A stretch of DNA of 64,000 nt from the NCBI RefSeq assembly GCF_026183675.1, contig NZ_JAPIVK010000023.1, forward strand, positions 16,625 through 80,624, written 5' to 3'. Numbering within the stretch: position 1 is the first letter of the stretch; every line of letters starts with the position of its first letter. The position numbers and the translations under genes were made by a program. Positions 42,501 to 50,301 of this stretch are shown here, in pieces. The notes under the pieces are model-generated. The model searched no databases, was not told the origin of the DNA, and saw only the letters and a program-made list of their open reading frames with translations. The stretch comes from Microbulbifer halophilus. GTDB lineage: Bacteria > Pseudomonadota > Gammaproteobacteria > Pseudomonadales > Cellvibrionaceae.

Positions 42501-42929
42501 GGGAGCTACGCCGGCGAAAGGGTGATCACCGCGCCGACCCTGCGCCGCAATACGCTGTTTTTCAGCACCGTGTATCCGAATCCACAACCCTGTGCTTCCA
42601 GCGGCAAGGGGTACCTGATGGGGTTCGATTTCCGCACCGGCAAGGCCGGTGAGGATGCCGTCGCGGATATCAATAACGACGGCGAAATCAACTCGGACGA
42701 CGAAGGGTATGTAGGCAAGGAGTTCGGCGATGACTGCACCGGCGACAATTGCGACGGCGACGATGACAGCAACAGCGATGACGATCCCGGCATGCCCGGA
42801 CAATCCGGCTTTATCGGCGATGTGCGCTGTACGCCCGGCAGCAACGGCGATGTGATCTGCGACGATATTGACGTGGGCGATGAAGAGCGGGAGGGCCGCC
42901 TGTCCTGGGAGGAGTTTGCGCCCCGGTGA
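39516..42929 (+). CDS. pilY1: type IV pilus tip adhesin PilY1 with inserted CBM60-like module
   Basis: 1137 aa, tip-associated adhesin and pilus regulator. N-terminal export signal, then a von Willebrand A domain with MIDAS DSSGSM (residues 56-61), ending near 335. The PilY1-typical segment SVIYSAKFDTSDFSGRLYAR leads to an unusual module at about 429-535: ITVRARG, then NVGG, WTLSKGYREF, RDVQVDYIQI, and QAEEQSENTGVW...CGTGG...EWLHCNGYIEF, which is the pattern of CBM60 xylan-binding domains. The C-terminal half is the PilY1 beta-propeller, with LGDIVHSTPIYVG, and calcium loop DLNGDRVVD at 846-854 followed by YAGDLMGDMWAFD. The end is very Asp-rich. The ribosome-binding site AGGGA overlaps the pilX stop. 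Confidence 0.9.
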   Translation: MNRAIIRKNTLRALLYGVFGFSTTFATCISAEPITLSNAPLQASGKAQPNLMILLDSSGSMDDRLDSGERRLDVAKAAATDVVRGLGDIRVGLARFDYEHGAEILKGLTSISESGARSDLITKIGGIRAEDWTPLAESMADIGRYFVEGYDDRFVTIHPGTEDEESVLAREVLANQPQYSSVPKPTAADPAIQYYCQKNFILTLTDGLPTYDQNVSDYLEDYDGDCSGDNSGNCSSYDKKHSGYTYESRRNRPSDYLDDVADALYDIDWRPDLTDPNDPDHKNNITSYFIGFADSDLANNQLLKDAGSQGGGSYKYASNSAELVTSFNEAIDAISNSIGTQSSVSFNSTSLDTGSVIYSAKFDTSDFSGRLYARYMDPETGRISSTAWEAAEKLADESSSSREIITYLDGSGVPFTESELDEISGAPSYTITVRARGEVGEENISLNVGGTAIGSWTLSKGYREFTATTNNTSGKIQVEFTNDVGERDVQVDYIQIDGTTLQAEEQSENTGVWGNGGCGTGGSSEWLHCNGYIEFCSIAGCELADVTPQRADLRVDDHTGTVDDQWDDRLDYIRGDTSKDSLDGFRPRGEFTSGSAAGSEILLGDIVHSTPIYVGEPELNWPAEFGGNNHSDSYAQFKIDEEDRTPMVYVGANDGMLHGFNADTGEETFAYIPSMVLSDERYQGLHAFTSTTYPHNYYVDLTPAVSDVYIDPDGGNSESWRTVLVGGLRGGGKGYFALDVTDPANLEEDKADDVVLWEFDGGDDTGRANLGYGYSEAQVAKLNNGKWAVIFGNGYNSDNGVAGLFIVYLEDGADGEWSADDWEFISTGSGSENDRKNGLSSPRLIDLNGDRVVDRVYAGDLMGDMWAFDLSGDSENDWGVADNKPLFKASGATSEPSQAIMAAPLVARNTAVSNGSDPNVLVMFGTGQYLNTGDLTDDDAGAFYAVWDNGTTNVTESDLAERTLTDDGVGRKIQSGDDIDWSEHHGWKMTLDSGSGSYAGERVITAPTLRRNTLFFSTVYPNPQPCASSGKGYLMGFDFRTGKAGEDAVADINNDGEINSDDEGYVGKEFGDDCTGDNCDGDDDSNSDDDPGMPGQSGFIGDVRCTPGSNGDVICDDIDVGDEEREGRLSWEEFAPR
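40800..41120 (+). other. CBM60-like carbohydrate-binding module inside pilY1
   Basis: About 107 residues (429-535) unlike other PilY1 sequences at this position. The order YTITVRARG / NISLNVGG / GSWTLS / IQVEFTND / RDVQVDYIQI / TLQAEEQ / NTGVWGNGGCG / EWLHCNGYI follows the calcium-dependent xylan-binding module family that decorates xylanases of Cellvibrio and related marine degraders, including the paired Cys around the EWLHCNG motif. Assigned from recall of family motifs. Confidence 0.78.
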
Positions 42930-42965
42930 TCGCCCGGCTGCCGGAAAAAACGGTAATTTAGTAAA

Positions 42966-42998
42966 GGGCCGGGCGGAAAACCGCTTTCCTCCCGGCCC
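42966..42998 (+). other. hairpin between pilY1 and pilE
   Basis: GGGCCGGG (42966-42973) pairs with CCCGGCCC (42991-42998), with GCGG-AAAA-CCGC nested within. No T run follows. It could attenuate transcription or stabilise the mRNA end between the long pilY1 and the short pilE. Confidence 0.6.
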
Positions 42999-43021
42999 GT
43001 CAAACATACGGTGAATAAAGA

Positions 43022-43477
43022 ATGAAAAAGCAGTTCGGCTTTACCCTGATCGAATTGATGATCGTGGTTGTAATTGTGGGAATTCTGGCCGCTATCGCCT
43101 GGCCCTCCTACCAGAACCAGGTTCGCTCCTCGAACAGGGCCGATGCTCAGGGCGCCTTGCTGGGGCTGGCGCAGGCGATGGAGCGGCATTTTACCCAGAA
43201 CGGCTCCTATGAAGAGGCCGCCACCGGGGGAAGCGATACCGGCGCGCCGGACATATTCCCGACGGAATCCCCATTGGATGGCAGCAATAAAACCTATGAT
43301 TTACGAATCACTGCCGCTGATGAAACTTCCTATACCCTGGAGGCGCAACCCAAAGGCAGCCAGGCCGACGACGGTGACCTGCAACTGGGCTCCAGTGGCG
43401 AAAAAGCCTGGGATCGCGATAACGACGGTACCTTTGACGACCCCGGTGATATGTGTTGGAACACAGCTTGTAACTGA
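43022..43477 (+). CDS. pilE: type IV pilus minor pilin PilE
   Basis: 151 aa. Prepilin site Gly6/Phe7 (KKQFG-FTLIELMIVVVIVGILAAIAWPSYQ), Glu at +5, typical PilE block RADAQGALLGLAQAMERHFTQNGSYEE, and a C-terminal Cys pair (MCWNTAC). An Asp loop DRDNDGTFD at 131-139 resembles a calcium loop. Only one nt separates its stop from the stop of the convergent fimT-like gene. Confidence 0.88.
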   Translation: MKKQFGFTLIELMIVVVIVGILAAIAWPSYQNQVRSSNRADAQGALLGLAQAMERHFTQNGSYEEAATGGSDTGAPDIFPTESPLDGSNKTYDLRITAADETSYTLEAQPKGSQADDGDLQLGSSGEKAWDRDNDGTFDDPGDMCWNTACN

Positions 43478-43478
43478 G

Positions 43479-44039
43479 TTAGCCGGCGGCACAGTTCAAC
43501 TTGTTGCCGCTGCCATCTTCCACGATGCCGTCGCCGTCTCCATCCCTGCCAAAATAGGGGCGGCCGGTGGCATTGAGTACGATGATCCAGCCGTAGTCGG
43601 GGGCACCGTCCGGCGGACAGTATTTGAAATTGCCCGTTTGCCTCTGTGTGTGGCCATCCGGGCGATACTGCAGATAATCCTGGAGACTGTTCCATTCAAG
43701 GGAGGCATCGGCCGGGAGGTCTGAGATTTTCCTTTCTATTGTTTCGTCGCTCTCCCGCTCGTGGTTGCCGTTGCTATCGACGAAAAGAAGTATGTATGCC
43801 GACCAGTCGCCGCTGCACTCCTCACCGTCGGTGCTCCCGCACAGGGTATAAATCTTCCCCTCACTGTAGGCCTTGCTGCGGGCGAGGGCGACCAGATCGA
43901 ACAGCCGTTGGCGTTGTGTTTCGTTGCGGTGACGGTTGAGAAAATCCGCCATGGGCGGGATGGCGACAGCCATTACGACCGCGAGGATGGTAAGGGTGAG
44001 CATCAGCTCGACAAGGGTAAAACCCGAAGCTTTCTTCAT
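43479..44039 (-). CDS. fimT: GspH/FimT-family pseudopilin
   Basis: 186 aa from the ATG at 44039 with GAGGAG 11 nt upstream; the longer frame to 44102 lacks support. Prepilin site Gly6/Phe7 (KASG-FTLVELMLTLTILAVV), Glu at +5; FimT/GspH head with WIIVLNATGRPYFGRDGDGDG, again an Asp/Gly loop (166-175). In Pseudomonas, fimT sits beside pilR in the same direction as the other minor pilins; here it points the other way and is between pilE and pilR on the minus strand. Confidence 0.82.
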   Translation of the reverse strand: MKKASGFTLVELMLTLTILAVVMAVAIPPMADFLNRHRNETQRQRLFDLVALARSKAYSEGKIYTLCGSTDGEECSGDWSAYILLFVDSNGNHERESDETIERKISDLPADASLEWNSLQDYLQYRPDGHTQRQTGNFKYCPPDGAPDYGWIIVLNATGRPYFGRDGDGDGIVEDGSGNKLNCAAG

Positions 44040-44143
44040 GGTGCAAACTCCTCTTCCCTGAGTTTGCACCAGCATACCGATGGCTGCGCAAAAACCAATC
44101 ACGATAGATTACAGTACGATCGTATAGGTTTTGCGGCCGGGGC

Positions 44144-45538
44144 TCAGTCCTCCAGCCCCAACTTCTTCAACCGATAACGCAATGAGCGAAAGCTGATCCC
44201 CAGCTTCTGCGCCGCCGCCGTGCGATTCCAGCGGGTTTCGGTCAGTGTCGTTTCGATCACGCCCTTTTCGATATCCTGGAGAAAATCGTCCAGGGACGGG
44301 TAGCTGCCGGGGTCGAACTGGCCCGGGTAGCTTTCGGGCGGTGACGCTTCGGTGACCTGTCGCTGTGGCGTCGGTCGGGGCTGCGGTATATCCCGTTCCA
44401 GCAGCAGGTCCTCCACGCGAATCACCTGCTGGTCGCAGAGGGTAAAGGCCCGCTCGAGGATATTTTCCAGCTGGCGCACGTTGCCGGGGAAGGAGTAGTC
44501 CTGCAGTGCGCGCAGCGCTTCTTCGGACAGCCGGGGAGCTCCGACCCCGGCGTCGGCGGCGATACGGTCCATGATGATGTTCGCCAGCAGGGGAATGTCC
44601 CGGCTGCGTTCCCGTAGCGGCGGCACGGCGATCTCGATGACGTTGATGCGGTAGTAGAGGTCGCTGCGGAAGCGGCCCTCGGCGACTTCCCGCGCGAGAT
44701 CCCTGTGGGTGGCGCTGAGGATGCGCACATCCACGGGTACTTCCTCGCTGGCGCCGACCGGGCGCACGCATTTTTCCTGGATGGCGCGCAGCAGTTTTAC
44801 CTGCATGTCGAGGGGCAGGTCGGCCACTTCGTCCAGGAACAGGGTGCCGCCCTGGGCGCTCTGGAAAAGGCCGGGTTTGTCCTTGTGGGCGCCAGTGAAA
44901 CTGCCTTTTTTGTGGCCGAAGAATTCGCTCTCCATCAGCTCGGCGGGAATGGCACCGCAGTTGATGGGCACGAAAGGTCGGTCGGCACGGGCGCCCTGGC
45001 TGTGGATGGAACGCGCGGCCAGTTCCTTGCCGGAGCCGGACTCGCCGCTGATATAGATGGGGGCGTCGCTGCGCGCCACCTTGCCCACTTGGCGGCGCAG
45101 CCGCTGCATGTTTTCCGCTTCGCCGAGCAGTAGTTGGTCGGATTCCGGTGGTGCGGGTGTGTCGCCGGGCTTCTGCAGGCGCAGGGCCAGTTGCACCAGG
45201 CTTCGCAACTGCTCCAGGTCCACAGGTTTGCTGACGAAATCGAAGGCCCCCATCTTCAGGGCCTTGATCGCGGTGTCCATATTGCCGTGGGCGGTGATGA
45301 TCGCAATCGGCAGGTCGCCGTCGCGCTCTTCCTGGACATGTCGAACCAGTTCCAGGCCATCGCCGTCAGGCAGGCGCATATCGGTGAGGCAGAAATCGTA
45401 GCGGTGTTCCCGCAGCAGCCGGTGGGCCGCGGCGAGATCGGCGGCCGTATGGCAATTGACGTCCATGCGACGCAGGGTGAGTGTCAGCAGTTCGCAGATA
45501 TCCGGTTCGTCGTCGACGACCAGTGCCAGTGGTTGCAT
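44144..45538 (-). CDS. pilR: sigma-54-dependent response regulator PilR
   Basis: 464 aa NtrC-type activator. Receiver domain with Asp53; AAA+ domain with Walker A GESGSGKE (165-172), the sigma-54 contact loop in its PilR form GSFTGA (212-217), and GTLFLDEVADLP; C-terminal Fis-type helix-turn-helix (TLTETRWNRTAAAQKLGISF). Family role: activation of the major pilin gene pilA, not in this window, and flagellar cross-talk in some species. Downstream of pilS, which is on the same strand 116 nt upstream. Confidence 0.92.
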   Translation of the reverse strand: MQPLALVVDDEPDICELLTLTLRRMDVNCHTAADLAAAHRLLREHRYDFCLTDMRLPDGDGLELVRHVQEERDGDLPIAIITAHGNMDTAIKALKMGAFDFVSKPVDLEQLRSLVQLALRLQKPGDTPAPPESDQLLLGEAENMQRLRRQVGKVARSDAPIYISGESGSGKELAARSIHSQGARADRPFVPINCGAIPAELMESEFFGHKKGSFTGAHKDKPGLFQSAQGGTLFLDEVADLPLDMQVKLLRAIQEKCVRPVGASEEVPVDVRILSATHRDLAREVAEGRFRSDLYYRINVIEIAVPPLRERSRDIPLLANIIMDRIAADAGVGAPRLSEEALRALQDYSFPGNVRQLENILERAFTLCDQQVIRVEDLLLERDIPQPRPTPQRQVTEASPPESYPGQFDPGSYPSLDDFLQDIEKGVIETTLTETRWNRTAAAQKLGISFRSLRYRLKKLGLED

Positions 45539-45654
45539 AGTGCCGTATGGTTTTATTGTTGGTGAATTCTCCAGGCGCTCAATTATGGCAGATTCCCGCG
45601 ATCATTTGGTGCGGAGGGCGCCGGGAATTTTTCTCGGGAAATAGGTGCAGCCTG

Positions 45655-47250
45655 CTAAAAAAGTTTATCGGCGTGGGCGAACTCGATGCGAAAGCAACTT
45701 TTGTTGTCGTCACTGCGACAGTAGTAGAGATTGGCCTGGTTGGCCTCGCAGAGTTCCCGCGCGATGTAGAGGCCCAGGCCGCTGCCGCCCTGGCCGGTGG
45801 TGAAAAAGGGGTCGAAAATTTTGTCCCGGTGTTCCGGCAGTACACCGCGGCCGCGGTCCACCACGTCCAGCACGGCGCAGTCGCGTCCGCTGTTGCTATA
45901 GACGGTGATATCCACCTCGCGGCGCCCGGTGACGAGATGGGAGTGGTGCAGGGCGTTATTGCACAGGTTGGTGAGTACCTGTGCCAGTTGATCGGGATCG
46001 AAACGGGCACTGATCGGTCTCTGGGACAGTTGCAGGCGTATCTGCGCGTCCTTCGGCGCACCGGCGCGGAAGTCGGCGATAAACTGTTCCAGCCAGCGAT
46101 TCAGGTCGTTGCGTTGCGGCACCGCCGGGCGCCGGCGCGATAGCTGCATCACATTTTCCACTATCTGGTTTACCCGCTGGCTGTGGCGGCAGATGATCGA
46201 GGTCAGGTGGCGGTCCTCGTCGCCGAGGCTGTCGGATTCCGACAGCAGTTGCGCGGCGTGGCTGATGGCGCCCAGCGGATTGCGCACTTCGTGAGCGATG
46301 GAGCCGGTCAGGTGGCCCAGCGAGGCGAGTTTCAGTTTCTGTGCGGCCTGGGTGAGCTTGCGATTATCCTCCACGAATACCAGCGTGCTGTCGTCGTTTT
46401 CGCGCCGCAGCTTGGCGAAGTTGAGCCGCAGTTCGCTGCCGTTGTCTGCGCTGAGCAGGGCACTGCCGCGGTTCCGGTTGCGGCGCCACTCGCGCACGAC
46501 CCGATGCAGTTCCGCCTGGCGGTCGCCGCCCGGCTGCAGTGGCTCCCCCAGCAACTGGCGTGCGGCGCGGTTGATCAGCTCCGGTTTGTTGGCGGCGTCC
46601 ATCACCAGCACGCCGGTGCGCATGCGCTCGATGATCTGCTGTGCCAACCGCTGCAGGTGGGCGGCCTGGCGGCTCTGCTGGTCGGCGCGCAGGGTGGCGC
46701 TGCGGATGCGCCCCGACAGGTACTGCAGCGTGCTCACGGTAGCGAACAGCAGTATACCGAGGCTGCCGGCGGAGACGATGTCCTGGGTGTCGGCGCGCCC
46801 GAGGATCAGGCCGTAGAGCTGCTGGCCGATCACCGCGATACTGGCGACAGCGGCGAAGAAGGCTCCCATGCGCCGGTCGAGCAGCATGGAACCGACGGAA
46901 CAGTTGATCAGCAGCAGATAGCCGAGACCGGAATTGAGGCCGCCGCTGGCCTGGATCAGCAGCAGGAAAGCCAGGATATCGCAGCCGAGAATCAGCCCCA
47001 CCTGGCCGGTATTGGTGCGATAGGCGACCCGGCGCAGGTGCAGCAGCCAGCCGAAGTTGAGCGCCGCATAGGCGATCACGGTATTGAGATAGAGGGCCGG
47101 GGCCGTATTGCCCACGGCGCCCTTGCCGATGTCGGAAGTGAAGATTCCCAGCAGGATCAGCGCTATGGCCACGCGGTAGAAAGCGTAGATCCGCAGCAGT
47201 TCGTGGTGGTGCAGGGTGGATCCGCTGGCGCTCGACGCTGCAGTATGCAC
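45655..47250 (-). CDS. pilS: sensor histidine kinase PilS
   Basis: 531 aa if the GTG at 47250 is used; the frame is open to 47376, but that would cross the nadE leader. Six transmembrane segments in the first ~190 residues, a PAS-like linker (about 215-290, VLVMDAANKPELINRAARQLLG), HisKA with His in GSIAHEVRNPLGAISHAAQLL, and HATPase_c with GRGVLPEHRDKIFDPFFTT and GSGLGLYIARELC. PilS phosphorylates PilR in response to membrane pilin levels. The ribosome-binding site of the chosen start is weak, so the start is uncertain. Confidence 0.88.
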   Translation of the reverse strand: MHTAASSASGSTLHHHELLRIYAFYRVAIALILLGIFTSDIGKGAVGNTAPALYLNTVIAYAALNFGWLLHLRRVAYRTNTGQVGLILGCDILAFLLLIQASGGLNSGLGYLLLINCSVGSMLLDRRMGAFFAAVASIAVIGQQLYGLILGRADTQDIVSAGSLGILLFATVSTLQYLSGRIRSATLRADQQSRQAAHLQRLAQQIIERMRTGVLVMDAANKPELINRAARQLLGEPLQPGGDRQAELHRVVREWRRNRNRGSALLSADNGSELRLNFAKLRRENDDSTLVFVEDNRKLTQAAQKLKLASLGHLTGSIAHEVRNPLGAISHAAQLLSESDSLGDEDRHLTSIICRHSQRVNQIVENVMQLSRRRPAVPQRNDLNRWLEQFIADFRAGAPKDAQIRLQLSQRPISARFDPDQLAQVLTNLCNNALHHSHLVTGRREVDITVYSNSGRDCAVLDVVDRGRGVLPEHRDKIFDPFFTTGQGGSGLGLYIARELCEANQANLYYCRSDDNKSCFRIEFAHADKLF

Positions 47251-47405
47251 GGCTGGTTTCCGTTTTGTTGTTCTGTGTGTTGAGCCCCGGGGCTGTGGTC
47301 GTACCCCGGCTGATTCCCGAAACCCGAGTTGAAATTCGCCCGCCGCGGTGCGGTGGTCCCCCCGGTCACGGTACAATGGGAGCCTGTCTGGTTCGAGGTC
47401 CGAAG

Positions 47406-49034
47406 ATGTCTACTTTGCAGCTAGTGCTGGCACAAATCAATTCTCTGGTGGGGGATGTCCCCGGCAATACCGCCCAGGTGATCGAGGTGACGCGGCGCGC
47501 CCACCGGGAGCAGGGCGCCGAGTTGGTGCTCTTCCCCGAGCTCACCCTGTGCGGTTATCCGCCGGAGGATCTGCTGCTGCGCCCCAGTATGCAGAAACGT
47601 ATCGACAGTGCTCTGACCCAGTTGTGTACGGCGGAGTTGCCCTGTGCGGTACTGATCGGCTATCCGCGGATGGTGGCCGGCAAAGTGTTCAACATGGCCG
47701 GGCTGATCGTCGACGGCGAGCTGGTGGCCGAGTACGCCAAACAGAAGCTGCCCAACTACCAGGTTTTCGACGAGATGCGCTATTTCGTGCCCGGCGACCG
47801 GCCCTGTGTGGTGGATATCAAGGGCATCCCCACGGCGATCACCATCTGCGAGGATATCTGGCGCCCGGAACCGGCGGCCCAGGCCGCCGCTTTGGGGGCG
47901 AAGCTGATGCTGAACATCAACGCCTCGCCCTTCCACCGCGGCAAGGCCCAGGAGCGCCTGGAGCTGCTGGCCAACCAGGCCCGCGCTGCCAATATGCCGA
48001 TCATCTATGTGAACTGGTTTGGCGGGCAGGATGAACTGGTGTTCGATGGCGGTTCCTTCGCCGTCGACGCCCAGGGCAAGTTGTGTGCGCGGGCGCCGGA
48101 ATTTGTCGAGCATCTGCTGCCGGTCAGTGTCGAGCAGCGCGGCGACCGGGTCACTGTCGCCGCCGGTCACGTGACGCCGGCGCTGGAGGATCTGGCCTCC
48201 GTCTATCAGGCGCTGGTGCTCGGCGTGCGCGACTATGTGAACAAGAACGGTTTCAACGGCGTGGTGATCGGCCTGTCCGGCGGTATCGACTCGGGCCTGA
48301 CTCTGGCCATCGCCGTGGATGCCCTGGGCAGGGAGCGGGTGGAGGCGGTAATGATGCCTTTCCGCTATACCTCCGACCTGAGCAAGGACGACGCTGCCGA
48401 CCAGGCGCAGCGGCTGGGTATTCACTACCGGGTGATCAGCATCGAGCCCATCTTTGATGCCTTTATGGGCGCCCTGGCGGAGGAGTTTGCCGGCAGCGAG
48501 CGGGACACCACCGAGGAGAACCTGCAGGCCCGCTCCCGCGGCGTGCTGTTGATGGCCATCTCCAACAAGAAGGGCGCCATGGTGCTGACCACCGGCAACA
48601 AGAGCGAGCTGGCGGTGGGCTACGCCACCCTCTACGGCGATATGGTGGGTGGCTATAGCGCCCTCAAGGACGTGCCCAAGACGCTGGTGTTCGAGTTGGC
48701 CCGCTACCGAAACAGCATCGGAGAGGTGATCCCGGAGACGGTCATCACCCGCCCGCCCAGCGCCGAGCTGGCGCCGGACCAGGTGGACTCCGACAGCCTG
48801 CCCGACTACGGCGAACTGGACCGGATACTCAATCTCTACATCGACCGCGACAACAGCGCCGCCGACATCGTCGCCGCCGGTTTCGATCGGGATACGGTGG
48901 AGCGGGTGGTGCGGCTGGTGGACCGCAACGAATACAAGCGCCGCCAGGCGGCCATCGGCGTGCGCATCTCCGAGCGCGGCTTCGGCCGCGATCGGCGCTA
49001 CCCGATTACCAATGGGTGGAAAGCGGGGGACTAA
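47406..49034 (+). CDS. nadE: glutamine-dependent NAD(+) synthetase
   Basis: 542 aa, two-domain type. N-terminal nitrilase-like glutaminase (about 1-260) with FPELTLCGYPPEDLLL (Glu), KQKLPNYQVF (Lys) and ITICEDIW (catalytic Cys); C-terminal ATP-pyrophosphatase NAD synthase with P-loop GLSGGIDSGL and TGNKSELAVGYATLYGD. It converts NaAD to NAD using glutamine. ATG at 47406 chosen by the family start MSTLQLVLAQINSLVGDV; a TACAAT at 47372-47377 may be its -10 box. Confidence 0.96.
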   Translation: MSTLQLVLAQINSLVGDVPGNTAQVIEVTRRAHREQGAELVLFPELTLCGYPPEDLLLRPSMQKRIDSALTQLCTAELPCAVLIGYPRMVAGKVFNMAGLIVDGELVAEYAKQKLPNYQVFDEMRYFVPGDRPCVVDIKGIPTAITICEDIWRPEPAAQAAALGAKLMLNINASPFHRGKAQERLELLANQARAANMPIIYVNWFGGQDELVFDGGSFAVDAQGKLCARAPEFVEHLLPVSVEQRGDRVTVAAGHVTPALEDLASVYQALVLGVRDYVNKNGFNGVVIGLSGGIDSGLTLAIAVDALGRERVEAVMMPFRYTSDLSKDDAADQAQRLGIHYRVISIEPIFDAFMGALAEEFAGSERDTTEENLQARSRGVLLMAISNKKGAMVLTTGNKSELAVGYATLYGDMVGGYSALKDVPKTLVFELARYRNSIGEVIPETVITRPPSAELAPDQVDSDSLPDYGELDRILNLYIDRDNSAADIVAAGFDRDTVERVVRLVDRNEYKRRQAAIGVRISERGFGRDRRYPITNGWKAGD

Positions 49035-49046
49035 ATACGGAATGCG

Positions 49047-49210
49047 GAACTATGAGCGATGAATGATGATCACGCGATCGGCTTTAGTGCCATAATAACG
49101 GTCGTTGGCCGCCAGCAAGCATCGGGGCCCCTACGCTTGGTCCGCGGGCAGTAGAGGGGAAATCGGCACCATTCTTTGCCCGCGTGTTCATCATTCCTCG
49201 TTCATATTCC
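49047..49210. repeat. 164-bp element bounded by imperfect inverted repeats
   Basis: Left arm 49047-49077 (GGAACTATGAGCGATGAATG...) matches the complement of right arm 49181-49210 at most positions. The interior has no ORF with support. It fills the convergent nadE-bamD spacer and could work as a bidirectional transcription barrier or be a MITE-like relic. Confidence 0.6.
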
Positions 49211-49215
49211 ATCAT

Positions 49216-50148
49216 TCACATCAGCTCCGGCGGCAGCGGCGCATCCTCGCGGCGGTACTCCGCGTTGTACAGCTCGCGGCTGTCGAAACCGCGCGGATCG
49301 GACTTCTCGAACAGGCCCAGGGTGAGGCGATGCAGGATGCTGCGGCCGGCGGCGCCCTCGTAGTAGTCGTAATTGAAGGAGCCATCGCTCTCGAAGGCCG
49401 GGTGTTGCGGGTAGTTGGTACGCAGCACGCGCAGCGCATTGGCCTCCAGCTGCGGCATCTCCAACAGGTTGTAGCCCTGCACCATCACCGCCAGTGCGTC
49501 CGGCACCGCCGGGGTCTGCTGGAAGTTCTCCACCACGTAGCGGCCGCGGTTGGCAGCGGCCAGGTAGGCGCCGCGCTTGAAGTAGTAGTTGGCCACGTGG
49601 ATCTCGTAGCGCGCCAGCAGGTTGCGCAGGTGGATCATGCGCTTCTGCGCGTCGGGCGCATAGCGGCTGTCCGGGTAGCGCGCCATCAACTGGGAGAAAT
49701 AGGCGAAGGACTCCCGCGCCGAGCCCGGGTCGCGGCTGGTCATGTCCGTGGGCAGGAAGCGCTCAAACAGGCCGGTGCCCTCGGTGAAGGACGACAGCCC
49801 CTTCATGTAATAGGCGTAATCGACGTTGCGGTGCTGCGGGTGCAGGCGGATAAAGCGGTCCGCGGAGGCGATGGCGGCGTCGTTTTCGTAGTTTCGGTAG
49901 TAGGCATAGATCAGCTCCAGTTGCGCCTGTTCGGCGTAGTTGCCGAAGGGGAAGTTGTCCTCCAGCGCCCGCAGGTTCTTGATCGCCATGTCCCACTGGC
50001 TGGATTTCAGCTGGCGCTGGGCGGCCTCGTAGAAGGCCTGCTCGGTGCGGCTGCCGCTGGGCAGCCCCTCTTCGGATTCATCGGTGCTGGCGCAGGCCAC
50101 CAGAATCGCGGACAACAACACCAGAACCGACGTTTTCCACGTCTGCAT
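49216..50148 (-). CDS. bamD: outer membrane protein assembly factor BamD (ComL)
   Basis: 310 aa. Lipoprotein of the BAM complex that helps insert beta-barrel proteins. Lipobox LVAC (Cys19) after a short signal; TPR-like repeats in the mature part ([55 protein letters not shown]). Start at 50148 with GAGGGG upstream; the frame to 50166 is longer but weaker. Longer than E. coli BamD, with an extra C-terminal tail, as in Pseudomonas. Divergent from rluD. Confidence 0.94.
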   Translation of the reverse strand: MQTWKTSVLVLLSAILVACASTDESEEGLPSGSRTEQAFYEAAQRQLKSSQWDMAIKNLRALEDNFPFGNYAEQAQLELIYAYYRNYENDAAIASADRFIRLHPQHRNVDYAYYMKGLSSFTEGTGLFERFLPTDMTSRDPGSARESFAYFSQLMARYPDSRYAPDAQKRMIHLRNLLARYEIHVANYYFKRGAYLAAANRGRYVVENFQQTPAVPDALAVMVQGYNLLEMPQLEANALRVLRTNYPQHPAFESDGSFNYDYYEGAAGRSILHRLTLGLFEKSDPRGFDSRELYNAEYRREDAPLPPELM

Positions 50149-50193
50149 AGCCCCTCGCTCTATCATTATTTCTCTCTACCTTTTTCTGCTCAG

Positions 50194-50250
50194 TACCGCA
50201 CCGGATTGCCGGGTGCGGTAAACTCGCCGCCAGTATAGGAAACTGGCGGC
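50194..50250. promoter_or_regulatory. two perfect inverted repeats in the bamD-rluD divergent spacer
   Basis: TACCGCACC (50194-50202) pairs with GGTGCGGTA (50212-50220), and GCCGCCAG (50226-50233) with CTGGCGGC (50243-50250), the latter with TATAGG in its loop. They could be operators, leader hairpins, or part of a terminator for neither gene; no regulator can be named. Confidence 0.45.
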
Positions 50251-50301
50251 CCGCCATTTAACCACAGTCGTGGAGCTGCCCAAAGTGTTTGAATTTGCTC
50301 G

